This document shows positions 26,773 to 34,781 of a DNA stretch of 64,000 nucleotides, piece after piece. The translations under genes and the position numbers were made by a program. Source of the DNA: Qipengyuania flava (GTDB lineage: Bacteria; Pseudomonadota; Alphaproteobacteria; Sphingomonadales; Sphingomonadaceae); contig NZ_CP080410.1 of assembly GCF_019448255.1 (NCBI RefSeq), forward strand, positions 558,001 through 622,000. Direction: 5' to 3'. The first letter of the stretch is position 1; each line of letters begins with the position of its first letter. The notes below the pieces were generated by a model. The model did no database searches and had not been told where the DNA came from. It saw nothing but the letters and a program-made list of their open reading frames with translations.

Positions 26773-27570
26773 CTAGCGCGACTTGGTGTCGATGGCCGCG
26801 GGCGGATTGTCGTTCCACCAAGGCGTATCGGTAAAGGGCCGCACGTCGATTTCGTGGGTCCAGCAGTTCCTCGGCTGATGGGCCAGGTGCCAGTAGGTAT
26901 CGGCCAGCACGCCCGGATCGATGACCCCTTCCTCACCCTTGGCCTGCTTGTAAGCCTCGAACCGGTCACCCAGAAGCTTGCCGAGCGTGTCGGGTGCATC
27001 AACCGACCCGTCGACAACGATGTGTGCGACGTGGACCCCCTTGGGCGCGTATTCCGCATTGAGCGTCTGGCACAGCATGCGCCGGCCGCCCATGGCCGCG
27101 GCGTGGCTGTGCTGGCCCGCATTGCCGCGCACGGCTGCGGTTGCCGAGGTCACGAGCAGCGAGCCTGACCCGCGCTCAGCCATACGCGGCAACAGGCATT
27201 GGGCCAGACGAAAGAGACCGAAGCAGCCCAGTCGCCAGCCCAGTTCGAAGGTTCGCAGCGGGGTGTCGGTCAGCGGGCGGTTCCCGATCTGGGCGCCCAG
27301 ATTGTAGAGGACGCTTTCGATCGGTCCGATGCCGCGCTCGATGTCATCGACCAGGTCCTCGATCGAATCGGGCAGCGAGGCATCGAGCAACTTCCCGGAG
27401 GCCTCGCCGCCCGAATCGCGGATCTCGCCGACAAGGCGCTCGAGGCCTTCCGCGTCCGAACGGCGCGCCAGAACGGCGTGGTACCCACCTTCAGCGAAGC
27501 GCTTGGCTGCATGGCCGCCAATCCCCGCCCCTGCGCCGATTACGAGGAAAACTTTCTTGCTATCAGACAT
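26773..27570 (-). CDS. SDR family protein with degenerate active site
   Basis: 265 residues, classical short-chain dehydrogenase fold. The cofactor motif VIGAGAGIGGHAAKRFAEGG is near the N-terminus and YNLGAQIGNRP matches the NNAG region. The catalytic Ser region (LLVTSATAAVRG) remains. The Tyr-x-x-x-Lys is not present: the expected site reads HSHAAAMGGRRML. It may bind NAD(P) without standard oxidoreductase activity. ATG 27570 is preceded by GGGAGGTGG. It is convergent with the first PilZ gene. Confidence 0.82.
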   Translation of the reverse strand: MSDSKKVFLVIGAGAGIGGHAAKRFAEGGYHAVLARRSDAEGLERLVGEIRDSGGEASGKLLDASLPDSIEDLVDDIERGIGPIESVLYNLGAQIGNRPLTDTPLRTFELGWRLGCFGLFRLAQCLLPRMAERGSGSLLVTSATAAVRGNAGQHSHAAAMGGRRMLCQTLNAEYAPKGVHVAHIVVDGSVDAPDTLGKLLGDRFEAYKQAKGEEGVIDPGVLADTYWHLAHQPRNCWTHEIDVRPFTDTPWWNDNPPAAIDTKSR

Positions 27571-27649
27571 TTCCACCACCTCCCGTGCCGCCCACGGTGT
27601 GGCCCGGCGTTAAGCTTGCGTTTGGATTTTTGCGGCAGACCTCTTGGTC

Positions 27650-28039
27650 ATGGATGGGTCGCAAAACGATGACCGTCGTGCGCGCAAGCGTGTCGCGACG
27701 GACAGGGAACTCACGTGCAGAATTCCGGCAAGGCCGGCGCGGGTCAAGTTGCTCGATGTTTCGGCAACGGGCTGCCGGCTGAAGGTCGTCGGCATGCGGG
27801 TCGAGCCGGGGGCTACGGTCCACATCGACTTGCCCGACGGTCGCAGTGTTGCCGGAACGGCCGTGTGGTACGAATCCGCCCGGATCGGTGTGCGGTTCGA
27901 AAGCGAACTCGACGAGGCCCAAGCGGTCGCGCTCGGCCTGCTTAGTGAATCCAGCGTTCCGACGGATGCGCATGTCGAACCCATTGCCCCTCAGCCTCGT
28001 ACGGCGCATTGGCTGAGGCGATCCCGGAGCGCGGCCTGA
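27650..28039 (+). CDS. PilZ domain protein (paralogue)
   Basis: 129 residues. RRARKRVATDRELTCRIPAR and LLDVSATGCRLKV give the arginine cluster and DxSxxG motif of cyclic di-GMP-binding PilZ domains. Its core is very similar to the protein at 26361-26765 (both have CRxPARP and DVSxxGCR), so the two arose by duplication. The C-terminus (PRTAHWLRRSRS) is basic. It is divergent from the SDR gene. ATG 27650 was chosen over TTG 27644. Confidence 0.84.
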   Translation: MDGSQNDDRRARKRVATDRELTCRIPARPARVKLLDVSATGCRLKVVGMRVEPGATVHIDLPDGRSVAGTAVWYESARIGVRFESELDEAQAVALGLLSESSVPTDAHVEPIAPQPRTAHWLRRSRSAA

Positions 28040-28046
28040 AGCGCGT

Positions 28047-28934
28047 TCAGGCGAGTTTCCTGCGAATGCCTGCTGCCAGCCGGTCGCCCAGCTCGGGGCC
28101 CTGCTGGGGATAGAGATACGGCTCGATCATTTCCGCTTCCATGACGGCCAGCTCGCCCGATGGCAGGCGCGCCATATCGATGCGGGCGTAGAGCGGATCG
28201 TCAAAAGGCAAGGCTGCGATGACCCGCTCGGCCGTAGCGAGATCGCTGGGCGCAGGCGCGTAGTCGCACTCATAGCCGCCGTAGAGCGACTGGATACGGT
28301 AATCGCCCTCGCCAGCGCGCTTGAGGACGCCGTGGCTAAAGGTCCCGTCGATGAAAACGAAGGTGTATTCGCCCTCCTCAACCACGCTCGGCAGGAAAGG
28401 CTGGATCATGCAGGGCTGACCCATGCGCCAGGTGCTTTCGGGCAGGGCGTCGTGAGCGAAGCTGTGCTGGCCAAGGCCGCCTGCGCCCACCTGTCGCTTC
28501 ACGACGACCCGCGTGGCCTCGAATGCGTCGAGGGCGATGGCCACGTCGCTTCGTCCCGCGTCATCGAGCCACAGGGTCGGGATGGCCGGCACGCCGGCTT
28601 TGGCGAGCTGCTTCAGGTAGCGCTTGTCGCCATTCCAGCGAACGACCTCGGGCGGGTTGCAGACCCGGATTCCGCGCGCCGTCAGGGCTTCGAGCTTCTC
28701 GAGGAATTCCGCCAGGTGATCCTGATAGTCCCAGGCGGTACCGAGCAGGACCAGCGCGATACCCTCAAACTCATCCAGCGGCGCGCGCCAGTCGATCTCG
28801 ACCAGCTCCAGCCCGGATTTCGCGAATGCGGGCCGCAGGGCGGCAACTTCGAGATCATGCTCGAACGCGTCGCCTCGCCGGGGGCCATCCCCCGGCAAGG
28901 TGTCCGCGCAGGCAAGGAAGCCTATGCGGGTCAG
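28047..28934 (-). CDS. ATP-grasp enzyme (RimK/glutathione-synthetase-like)
   Basis: About 295 residues. The ATP-grasp fold is indicated by NGDKRYLKQLAKAGVPAIPT, VVKRQVGAGGLGQHSF, the metal-site region EYTFVFIDGTFSHGV and late acidic EAEMIEPYLYP. Relatives join a carboxylate to an amine, but the substrates here are unknown. The best start appears to be CTG 28934, overlapping the stop of the upstream PLP-enzyme gene, with GGAGG four bases before it. It restores a normal N-terminal strand (TRIGFLACADT). The only standard-type start is TTG 28898. Confidence 0.75.
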   Translation of the reverse strand: MTRIGFLACADTLPGDGPRRGDAFEHDLEVAALRPAFAKSGLELVEIDWRAPLDEFEGIALVLLGTAWDYQDHLAEFLEKLEALTARGIRVCNPPEVVRWNGDKRYLKQLAKAGVPAIPTLWLDDAGRSDVAIALDAFEATRVVVKRQVGAGGLGQHSFAHDALPESTWRMGQPCMIQPFLPSVVEEGEYTFVFIDGTFSHGVLKRAGEGDYRIQSLYGGYECDYAPAPSDLATAERVIAALPFDDPLYARIDMARLPSGELAVMEAEMIEPYLYPQQGPELGDRLAAGIRRKLA

Positions 28935-30244
28935 ACCGCCTCCAGCGCCTGTTCGAAATCGGCGATCAGGTCGTCCGGATCCTCGATGCCGATCGAAATG
29001 CGCACGAGGTTGTCCGAAATGCCCAGCTCCGCGCGGCGGCCTTCGGCGACCGAAAGGTGGGTCATCGAAGCGGGGTGGCTGGCGAGCGTCTCAGTGCCGC
29101 CGAGGCTGACCGCGAGCTTGGCGATCTTGAGCGCGTCGAGGAAGCGGAAGCACTCCGCCTCGCCGCCCTTCAGGAGCAGCGAGAAGGTCGAACCGGCGCC
29201 CTTGCAGTGGCGGTCGTAAATGTCCTGCTGGCGCGCGTCCTTGATCATGCCAAGATAGCCGAGGCCTTCGACCTTGGGATGCTGGGCGAGGAATTCGCAA
29301 ACCTTCTCAGCGTTCTCGCCCGCGCGCTGCATGCGCAGTTCGACGGTCTCGAGGCTGCGGCACAGCATCCATGCGGTGTTGGGATCGCAGATGCCGCCCA
29401 TGGTGTTGCGCAGCATGCGGATCGCATCGATGAAGCGCTTCTTGCCCGAAACGCTGCCTGCGACGAGGTCGGAGTGGCCGCCGACATACTTGGTCAGCGA
29501 GTAGACCACGAGGTCCGCGCCATGGTCGAGCGGGCGCTGCCACAGGGGGCCGAGGAAGGTGTTGTCGATCGCGATCGAGCACTTGTCGGGGTCGAAATGG
29601 GCATCGCGTGCAGCCTTGACTGCCTCGATATCGACCAGCGCGTTGGTCGGGTTGCCCGGACTTTCGAGGTAGATCATCGGCACTTCGCCGCCCTTCTCCT
29701 CGGCCAGCGCTTTGGCTTTCACCATCACTTCGTCAAGCTGCTCGCGGGTGGCACCTGCCGGGAAGTCGATGAAGCTCACGCCGTATTTCGCCATGGTCTT
29801 GGCGATGAAGCCTTCCGAGGCTGCATAGAGCGGGCCGGAGTGGACGATGACATCGCCCGCCTTGCAGGCCGCCAGCAGAAGCACGGCAATTGCGGTCATG
29901 CCGCTGGAGAAGGACAGCGCCTCTTCCGCTCCGTCCCAGACCGCGAGGCGATCTTCGAGGATTTCCTGGTTCGGCGCGTTGAAGCGCGAATAGACCAGAC
30001 CGTCCGCGCCGCCCGGGCGCTTGCCGGTGATGCCTTCGAAGTGGCGCTTGCCATCGGCGGCGCTGGGGAAGGCGAAGGTCGAGGTGAGGAAGATCGGCGC
30101 CTTCAGGCTGCCTTCGGACAGCGTGGGGTCGAAGCCGTGACCCATCATCAGCGTGCTGGGCTTGAGGGGCTGTCCGTTGATTTCGGGGATCTTGCGCTTG
30201 GGCGCCATGCGCGGGCTGGTCGGGTCGATCGGGGTGTCGCTCAT
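28931..30244 (-). CDS. Cys/Met metabolism PLP enzyme (cystathionine gamma-synthase-like family)
   Basis: 437 residues, trans-sulfuration PLP fold. The PLP lysine is in VVYSLTKYVGGHSDL; other signatures are SSGMTAIAVLL, YLESPGNPTN and IDNTFLGPLWQRP. Members act as cystathionine synthases or lyases, O-acetylhomoserine sulfhydrylase or methionine gamma-lyase; the sequence alone does not decide. ATG 30244 (MSDTPID) was chosen over TTG/ATG variants upstream. The 175-base leader is rich in inverted repeats. Coupled to the ATP-grasp gene, so the amine used by that enzyme might derive from a sulfur amino acid, which is speculative. Confidence 0.88.
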   Translation of the reverse strand: MSDTPIDPTSPRMAPKRKIPEINGQPLKPSTLMMGHGFDPTLSEGSLKAPIFLTSTFAFPSAADGKRHFEGITGKRPGGADGLVYSRFNAPNQEILEDRLAVWDGAEEALSFSSGMTAIAVLLLAACKAGDVIVHSGPLYAASEGFIAKTMAKYGVSFIDFPAGATREQLDEVMVKAKALAEEKGGEVPMIYLESPGNPTNALVDIEAVKAARDAHFDPDKCSIAIDNTFLGPLWQRPLDHGADLVVYSLTKYVGGHSDLVAGSVSGKKRFIDAIRMLRNTMGGICDPNTAWMLCRSLETVELRMQRAGENAEKVCEFLAQHPKVEGLGYLGMIKDARQQDIYDRHCKGAGSTFSLLLKGGEAECFRFLDALKIAKLAVSLGGTETLASHPASMTHLSVAEGRRAELGISDNLVRISIGIEDPDDLIADFEQALEAV

Positions 30245-30419
30245 CGCTGAGAGCATCCTTCCTGCATCACGCTCCCAGGAAGGCGGGAGCCAGGGTGGGC
30301 CGGTCGGGGCGCCCGTTCCTAACCTCCGCAGGAACGCCTCTCCACCGCCGGTGCTTTCTCGGGCCGTTCCTTATGGCGCGGCGGCACTGGTTTCAACTGT
30401 TACGAGCCCGAAAGCCGGG
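30245..30419 (-). other. Structured 5' leader of the PLP-enzyme gene, unassigned
   Basis: A 175-base GC-rich gap. Read on the minus strand it contains GGAACG and CGTTCC arms (30362-30368 and 30329-30336 area), a second pairing AGGAAC/GTTCCT (30315-30335), and CCTTCCTGGGAGC near the gene. It could fold into alternative hairpins. I compared it by eye with SAM-I, SAM-II, SAH and cobalamin motifs and could not match any. Confidence 0.35.
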
Positions 30420-31829
30420 TCAAACGACGCCCGCAATCCCCCACACCACGCCCACGATCATGAAGATGCCGACGATGTCGAGCAGGAGTCCGGCTCCGAC
30501 CATACGCTCGATCCGGATGTGGCCGGTGGACCAGGCGATGGCGTTGGGCCCGGTTCCCGCAGGCAGCATGAAGCCCCAGCTTGCCGCGAGCGCCGCAGGC
30601 ATGGCGAGGAGGATCGGATCGACCCCGAGCGCAACGACCAGCGCGGCGACCACCGGAATGATCCCGGTTGCGGTGGCGACATTGCTCGCAAACTCGGTGA
30701 TCAGCACCACCATCGCCACAACGGCGAGGGCAACCAGCACCAGCGGCCAGGCTTCCAGCGGAAGCAGCGCGTTGCCGAGCCATTCGGCAAGGCCGCTTGC
30801 GCTCATGCCCGCGGCCAGCGCCAGCCCGCCGCCGAACATCATGATCACGCCCCATGGCGCGCGGTCGGCCTCTTCCCAGACGAGCAGCGGCCGGCCCGTT
30901 CCATCGGGCAGAAGGAACAGCGCGAGGCTGGCGATGATCGCGATCGTCCCGTCGGTCCAGGAACCCTCGGGCAGGTAGGGTGCAACGATCAGGCGGGTCA
31001 TCCAGGCGAGGAAGGTGATCGCGACAACCACCATCAGGCGCTTTTCTGCCGGGCCCATCGGGTCCTCGTCTTCCACTGCCTCGCGCGCTGCGCCGACGTC
31101 GAAAGGATGCGTTGCCACCTGCTGGACTTTTGCGATGAGGAAGGCGGCGAGCGGCACGCCAACGATCACGATGGGCAGGCCATAGAGCGTCCATTCGGCA
31201 AAGCTGATCTGGGTGCCGATCATGGTGTCGAGCAGGCCGACGGCAATGGCGTTGGTGGGCGATCCGACCAGCGTGCCAAGCCCGCCGATGCTGGCGGCAA
31301 AGGCAATGCCCATCGGCAGCGCGCCGGCGAGCCCCTCGCGGTCGCCGGCGACGACGCCGCCCCCGGCCAGCACCGCGAGCGCCATCGGCATCATGATGAG
31401 TGCGGTCGAGGTGTTGGAGATGAGCATCGAGAGGATGGCTGCGGCAATCATGAAGGCGAGCAGCAGGCCGGTCTGACCGCCGCGCCCGCCAATCGCGCTC
31501 AGGATCGCGAGCGCGAGCCTTCGATGCAGCCCCGTGCGTTCGATGGCGAGGGCGATGAAGGCGCCGCCCAGGAGCAGGAACAGGATCGGTGAGTAATAGG
31601 CGCTCGCCGTATCGCGCGCATTCAGCACGCCGGCAAAGGGCAGGACGATGAACGGCATCAAGGCGGTCGCGGTCAGCGGCAGCGCCTCGGTCATCCACCA
31701 GCTGGCCATCAGCACGACAAGGCCCGCGACGATGAACGCCTCGCGCGTCATGCCGGCGGGAAGGGGAAGGAACACCGTTGCGGCAAGCGCCAGCGCGCCC
31801 ACCACCAGTCCGATACGCTTGGCTGTCAC
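30420..31829 (-). CDS. SLC13/DASS family anion transporter
   Basis: 469 residues, about 11-12 membrane helices. Sodium-binding-type motifs SNTSTALIMMPMAL and later TEFASNVATATGIIPV are the two SNT-like hairpins of divalent anion:Na+ symporters. MLPAGTGPNAIAW is the C-terminal conserved loop. Likely imports dicarboxylates, possibly sulfate. GTG 31829 was chosen because the first helix follows shortly and upstream in-frame codons are not family-like. GGGGGA lies 11 bases upstream. Confidence 0.87.
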   Translation of the reverse strand: MTAKRIGLVVGALALAATVFLPLPAGMTREAFIVAGLVVLMASWWMTEALPLTATALMPFIVLPFAGVLNARDTASAYYSPILFLLLGGAFIALAIERTGLHRRLALAILSAIGGRGGQTGLLLAFMIAAAILSMLISNTSTALIMMPMALAVLAGGGVVAGDREGLAGALPMGIAFAASIGGLGTLVGSPTNAIAVGLLDTMIGTQISFAEWTLYGLPIVIVGVPLAAFLIAKVQQVATHPFDVGAAREAVEDEDPMGPAEKRLMVVVAITFLAWMTRLIVAPYLPEGSWTDGTIAIIASLALFLLPDGTGRPLLVWEEADRAPWGVIMMFGGGLALAAGMSASGLAEWLGNALLPLEAWPLVLVALAVVAMVVLITEFASNVATATGIIPVVAALVVALGVDPILLAMPAALAASWGFMLPAGTGPNAIAWSTGHIRIERMVGAGLLLDIVGIFMIVGVVWGIAGVV

Positions 31830-31895
31830 TGTCCGGCGATCCCCCTCATCACCCCGCGTGCTAACAGCGGGCGGGGCGGCCTGCAACGCGGATAC

Positions 31896-31927
31896 GAAAA
31901 GGGCGGCCCGCTGGTGGGCCGCCCTTT
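31896..31927 (-). terminator. Terminator of infC
   Basis: Stem GGGCGGCCC (31901-31909) and GGGCCGCCC (31916-31924), preceded by AAAA and followed by TTT, so it ends in U residues on both strands. It lies 30 bases past the infC stop. It could also serve nothing on the plus strand, since no plus-strand gene precedes it. Confidence 0.8.
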
Positions 31928-31956
31928 CGGTTTCCTGCCAATGGCGCGCGCGGTCC

Positions 31957-32499
31957 CTACTTGGGCGCGAGCACCATGATCATCTGGCGGCCTTCGAGGC
32001 GCGGGAACGCTTCGACCTTGGCGATTTCCTCCACATCGTCGCGGACGCGGTTCAGAAGGTCCATGCCGAGCTGCTGGTGGGCCATTTCGCGGCCGCGGAA
32101 GCGCAGGGTGCACTTTACCTTGTCGCCGTTCTCGATGAACTTGACGACATTGCGCATCTTCACGTCATAGTCGTGCGTGTCGATGTTCGGGCGCATCTTG
32201 ACCTCTTTGATTTCCTGGGTCTTCTGCGTCTTGCGCGCGAGGTTCGCCTTCTTCTGCGCCTCGTAGCGATATTTGCCGACATCGAGGAACTTGCACACCG
32301 GCGGGTCCGCATTGGGGGACACTTCGACGAGGTTCAGACCAAGCTCGTTGGCCTGCTCGACAGCTTCGCGGGTGAACATAACGCCGAGGTTCTCGCCTTC
32401 GTGATCGATCACGCGGACCTTCGGCACATTGATCATGTTATCGTAGCGCGGGCCGCTTTTCACGGGCATTTGCATGCTGCGCCGGGGTGGACGGGCTAT
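31957..32499 (-). CDS. infC: Translation initiation factor IF-3
   Basis: 180 residues. IF-3 binds the 30S subunit and checks start codons. N-domain: [15 protein letters not shown] and [17 protein letters not shown]-domain: [17 protein letters not shown] and [13 protein letters not shown]. The likely start is ATA 32499: AAAGGAG lies eight bases upstream and the added residues MARPPRRS are basic. The first ATG (32475) is 32 bases from that ribosome site. infC genes elsewhere start at ATT for IF-3-mediated autoregulation, so ATA would serve the same purpose. rpmI and rplT do not follow it. Confidence 0.93.
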   Translation of the reverse strand: MARPPRRSMQMPVKSGPRYDNMINVPKVRVIDHEGENLGVMFTREAVEQANELGLNLVEVSPNADPPVCKFLDVGKYRYEAQKKANLARKTQKTQEIKEVKMRPNIDTHDYDVKMRNVVKFIENGDKVKCTLRFRGREMAHQQLGMDLLNRVRDDVEEIAKVEAFPRLEGRQMIMVLAPK

Positions 32500-32584
32500 G
32501 GGGCAATCTCCTTTGGTAGCCGTACTCAGAAAGGGCGCATGTAGGCATTGTTCCGCAGATTCGGAAGTGTGTTAAGCGAATGAG

Positions 32585-32600
32585 GCGCAGAATTCTGCGC
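32585..32600. repeat. Perfect 16-bp palindrome
   Basis: GCGCAGAATTCTGCGC, in the 111-base gap between infC and the membrane-protein gene. No T-run on either side, so a terminator is uncertain. It lies just after the stop of the minus-strand gene at 32611 and may be a 3' end hairpin. Confidence 0.45.
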
Positions 32601-32610
32601 GGGCGTGGCT

Positions 32611-33045
32611 TTAGAGCGATACGCCCCATGGCATTTTCGGAAGCTCGACGAGCCCAAAGCCGGCAAAGCGCGGGACTGCCCAATAGGCCGCCGACATGCC
32701 GAGGCCATAGAACGGTATCCCGATCAGAACGATCACGACACTTGCTCTTATGGATCGTTTGAAAAAGTGGACGGCCGCGGCGAGCGAGAAAACAGCGCCG
32801 AGGACGAACCCACTTGGCCAAACCTGCGCCCAGCTGAATTTGTCGCCGAAGAGCTGACCGACGATCGGAGCAATCCAGAAATAGAATACGATCAGCAGCA
32901 GGGCAGCATTTGCTGAGGTGACGATCCTCTTTGGAACCGACTCCTTCGCAGCCGCAAACATCATTGCAGCGGTGAGCACTAACCAGATGAGCAGATGCCA
33001 GAAGGTTAAGGTTTCGAGCGCGTACTTAAGCGGCAGCAGTTCCAT
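32611..33045 (-). CDS. Four-helix membrane protein of unknown function
   Basis: 144 residues with four hydrophobic segments: HLLIWLVLTAAMMFAA, NAALLLIVFYFWIAPIVG, GFVLGAVFSLAAAVHFF and VVIVLIGIPFYGLGMSAAYW. I recognise no family. The sequence ends PRFAGFGLVELPKMPWGVSL. ATG 33045 overlaps the pdeM stop by one base (TAATG), so it is translated with pdeM, though a link in function is not evident. Confidence 0.72.
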   Translation of the reverse strand: MELLPLKYALETLTFWHLLIWLVLTAAMMFAAAKESVPKRIVTSANAALLLIVFYFWIAPIVGQLFGDKFSWAQVWPSGFVLGAVFSLAAAVHFFKRSIRASVVIVLIGIPFYGLGMSAAYWAVPRFAGFGLVELPKMPWGVSL

Positions 33046-33761
33046 TAGGCAGCGCTGCTCCACAAGTTGAAGCGCGCCAGCTTGCCTTTCGCCGGCACCA
33101 CCGCATCGATCCGGTTCGCCGGTTGCAGGGCCTTGAGGATCGCCGGATCGGCCGCGTTCATGCCGCCGGTGAAGGCGCCGAAAGCAGGCAGGATCATGCG
33201 GCCGGTGGGCTTGCCATCGGGCCCGTCGTTGGCGCTCACCACCGCGCAGGGGCGGCGGATCATGCGCTGGCGGACCTTGAGCTGAAGGCGCGGGTGGAAG
33301 TGGCCGGAAAGCTCGGGCCGCATCTCGCCCGGTTTGGCTTCATGGCGCAGGACCACGCCGCCAAGCTCCATTTCCTCGGCTAGGGTGCCGCCGAAACGGG
33401 CCGCAACTTCGGGATCGTGGCCCTCATCGTGGTTGCCGGTGATCCAGACCCAGTCGACCGCCCGCGCCAGCGCATCGAGCATGCCCGAGGCGTGCGGCTC
33501 GAGCCGCGTCGAGCCATCCGAATCGTGGAAATTGTCACCCAGAGTGATGACCCGCCGTGCGCCTGTCTCGCGAATGGCGAGCGCCACGCGTTCCAGCGTC
33601 TCGCGGCTGTCGTAGGGCGGGATCATTTGCCCGTGGCGCGCGAAAAAGCTCCCTTTCTCAAGATGCAGGTCGGCGACCAGCAACGCGCGCTCGCGCGGCC
33701 AGTACAGCGCTCGGCCCTCGGTCAAGAGCCATTCCTCGCCTGCGAACGAAAGGGGAACCAT
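33045..33761 (-). CDS. pdeM: Ligase-associated DNA-damage-response endonuclease PdeM
   Basis: 238 residues, calcineurin-like phosphoesterase. Metal motifs are in order: ADLHLEKG, GDNFHD, ITGNHDEG and LSGHFHPR. This set and the length match PdeM, which usually sits beside a DNA ligase-like gene (lhr, ligD or lig system). Here no partner ligase is near, so assignment is by sequence family only. Divergent from hemF by about 45 bases. Confidence 0.85.
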   Translation of the reverse strand: MVPLSFAGEEWLLTEGRALYWPRERALLVADLHLEKGSFFARHGQMIPPYDSRETLERVALAIRETGARRVITLGDNFHDSDGSTRLEPHASGMLDALARAVDWVWITGNHDEGHDPEVAARFGGTLAEEMELGGVVLRHEAKPGEMRPELSGHFHPRLQLKVRQRMIRRPCAVVSANDGPDGKPTGRMILPAFGAFTGGMNAADPAILKALQPANRIDAVVPAKGKLARFNLWSSAA

Positions 33762-33806
33762 GGGTTGCTATTGCCGAAGCCAAATCGGGATGGCAAGGCC
33801 CTTCGC

Positions 33807-34664
33807 ATGACCGACTGGACTAGCCAAACCGACACCGCCCGCACCTGGTTCGAGACCCTGCGCGATCGCATCTGCGCCGAGTTCGAGGCGATCGAGCGCG
33901 AGGCGGATAGCGACGCCAGCTTCCAGTACGACAGCTGGAACCGCGAGGAAGAGGGCAATCCCGACCCTGGCGGCGGCACGCGCGGGCTTATGAAGGGCAA
34001 GGTGTTCGAGAAGGTCGGCGTCAACGTCTCGACCGTACGCGGCAATTTCGCGCCCGAATTCGCTGGTACGATCAACGGCGCGAGTGCCGAGAACCCGGGC
34101 TTCACCGCGACCGGCATCAGCCTGGTCGCGCACATGGCGAACCCGCATGTGCCCGCCGTGCACATGAACACGCGTTTCCTCACCACGGGCAAAGCCTGGT
34201 TCGGCGGCGGGGCGGACCTCAATCCGCCGCTTCCCTATGAGGAAGACACCGAGGACTTCCATGCCCGCTTCCGCGCCGCCTGCGCGGCGCACAATCCGAC
34301 CTACTACGAGCGTTTCAAGAAGTGGGCGGACGACTATTTCTACATCCCCCACCGCGGCGTGCATCGCGGGGTCGGCGGGATTTTCTACGATCACCTGGAG
34401 TGCGAGGACGAGGCGGCCTTCGAGCGCAACCTCGCTTTCACGAAGGACGTGGGCGAAGCTTTCCTCGACATCTTCCCCAAGCTGGTCCGCCGCCGGATGG
34501 AGAGCGAATTCACGCCGGAAGAGAAGCTCCAGCAGCTCGAATGGCGCGGCCGCTATGCCGAGTTCAACCTCGTCTACGACCGCGGCACGCTGTTCGGGCT
34601 GAAGACCGGCGGCAATATCGACGCGATCCTTATGAGCCTGCCGCCCGAGGCGGTGTGGAGCTGA
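33807..34664 (+). CDS. hemF: Oxygen-dependent coproporphyrinogen III oxidase
   Basis: 285 residues. Converts coproporphyrinogen III to protoporphyrinogen IX with O2 in haem synthesis. Signatures visible are GGGTRGLMKGKVFEKVGVN, AVHMNTRFLTT, FGGGADLNPPLPYEED, YFYIPHRGVHRGVGG and NLVYDRGTLFGLKTGG. ATG 33807 (MTDWTSQ) is the expected start; longer in-frame starts run into the pdeM region. The gene ends adjacent to the cyd operon, which needs haem, but is convergent with it. Confidence 0.96.
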   Translation: MTDWTSQTDTARTWFETLRDRICAEFEAIEREADSDASFQYDSWNREEEGNPDPGGGTRGLMKGKVFEKVGVNVSTVRGNFAPEFAGTINGASAENPGFTATGISLVAHMANPHVPAVHMNTRFLTTGKAWFGGGADLNPPLPYEEDTEDFHARFRAACAAHNPTYYERFKKWADDYFYIPHRGVHRGVGGIFYDHLECEDEAAFERNLAFTKDVGEAFLDIFPKLVRRRMESEFTPEEKLQQLEWRGRYAEFNLVYDRGTLFGLKTGGNIDAILMSLPPEAVWS

Positions 34665-34781
34665 TCAGGCGATCCACAGCCGGATGAACCAGGCCACCGC
34701 GCCAAGCACCGCCACGCTCGCCGCCCAGATGCCGGCCATCCACGCCAGTCTCTTCCAGAGCGGGGCGGTGGGTTCTTCCAT
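34665..34781 (-). CDS. DUF2474 small membrane protein, CydX-like subunit
   Basis: 38 residues: a short N-terminal loop (MEEPTAPLWKRLAWM) then one helix (AGIWAASVAVLGAVAWFIRL). It matches the DUF2474 type of small proteins that follow cydB in CIO-type oxidases and stabilise the complex. ATG 34781 overlaps the cydB stop by one base (TGATG). The stop abuts the hemF stop. Confidence 0.82.
   Translation of the reverse strand: MEEPTAPLWKRLAWMAGIWAASVAVLGAVAWFIRLWIA

Noticed and set aside
30245..30419. SAM-II or SAM-I riboswitch in the PLP-gene leader
   Set aside because: The conserved cores of these riboswitches are not visible. I kept only a description of the repeats.
30153..31592. Plus-strand ORF of 479 codons
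   Set aside because: Antisense to the SLC13 transporter; low-complexity His, Arg, Asp and Gly product.
32585..32600. Attachment site or mobile-element end
   Set aside because: A single perfect palindrome with no integrase, tRNA or direct repeat near.
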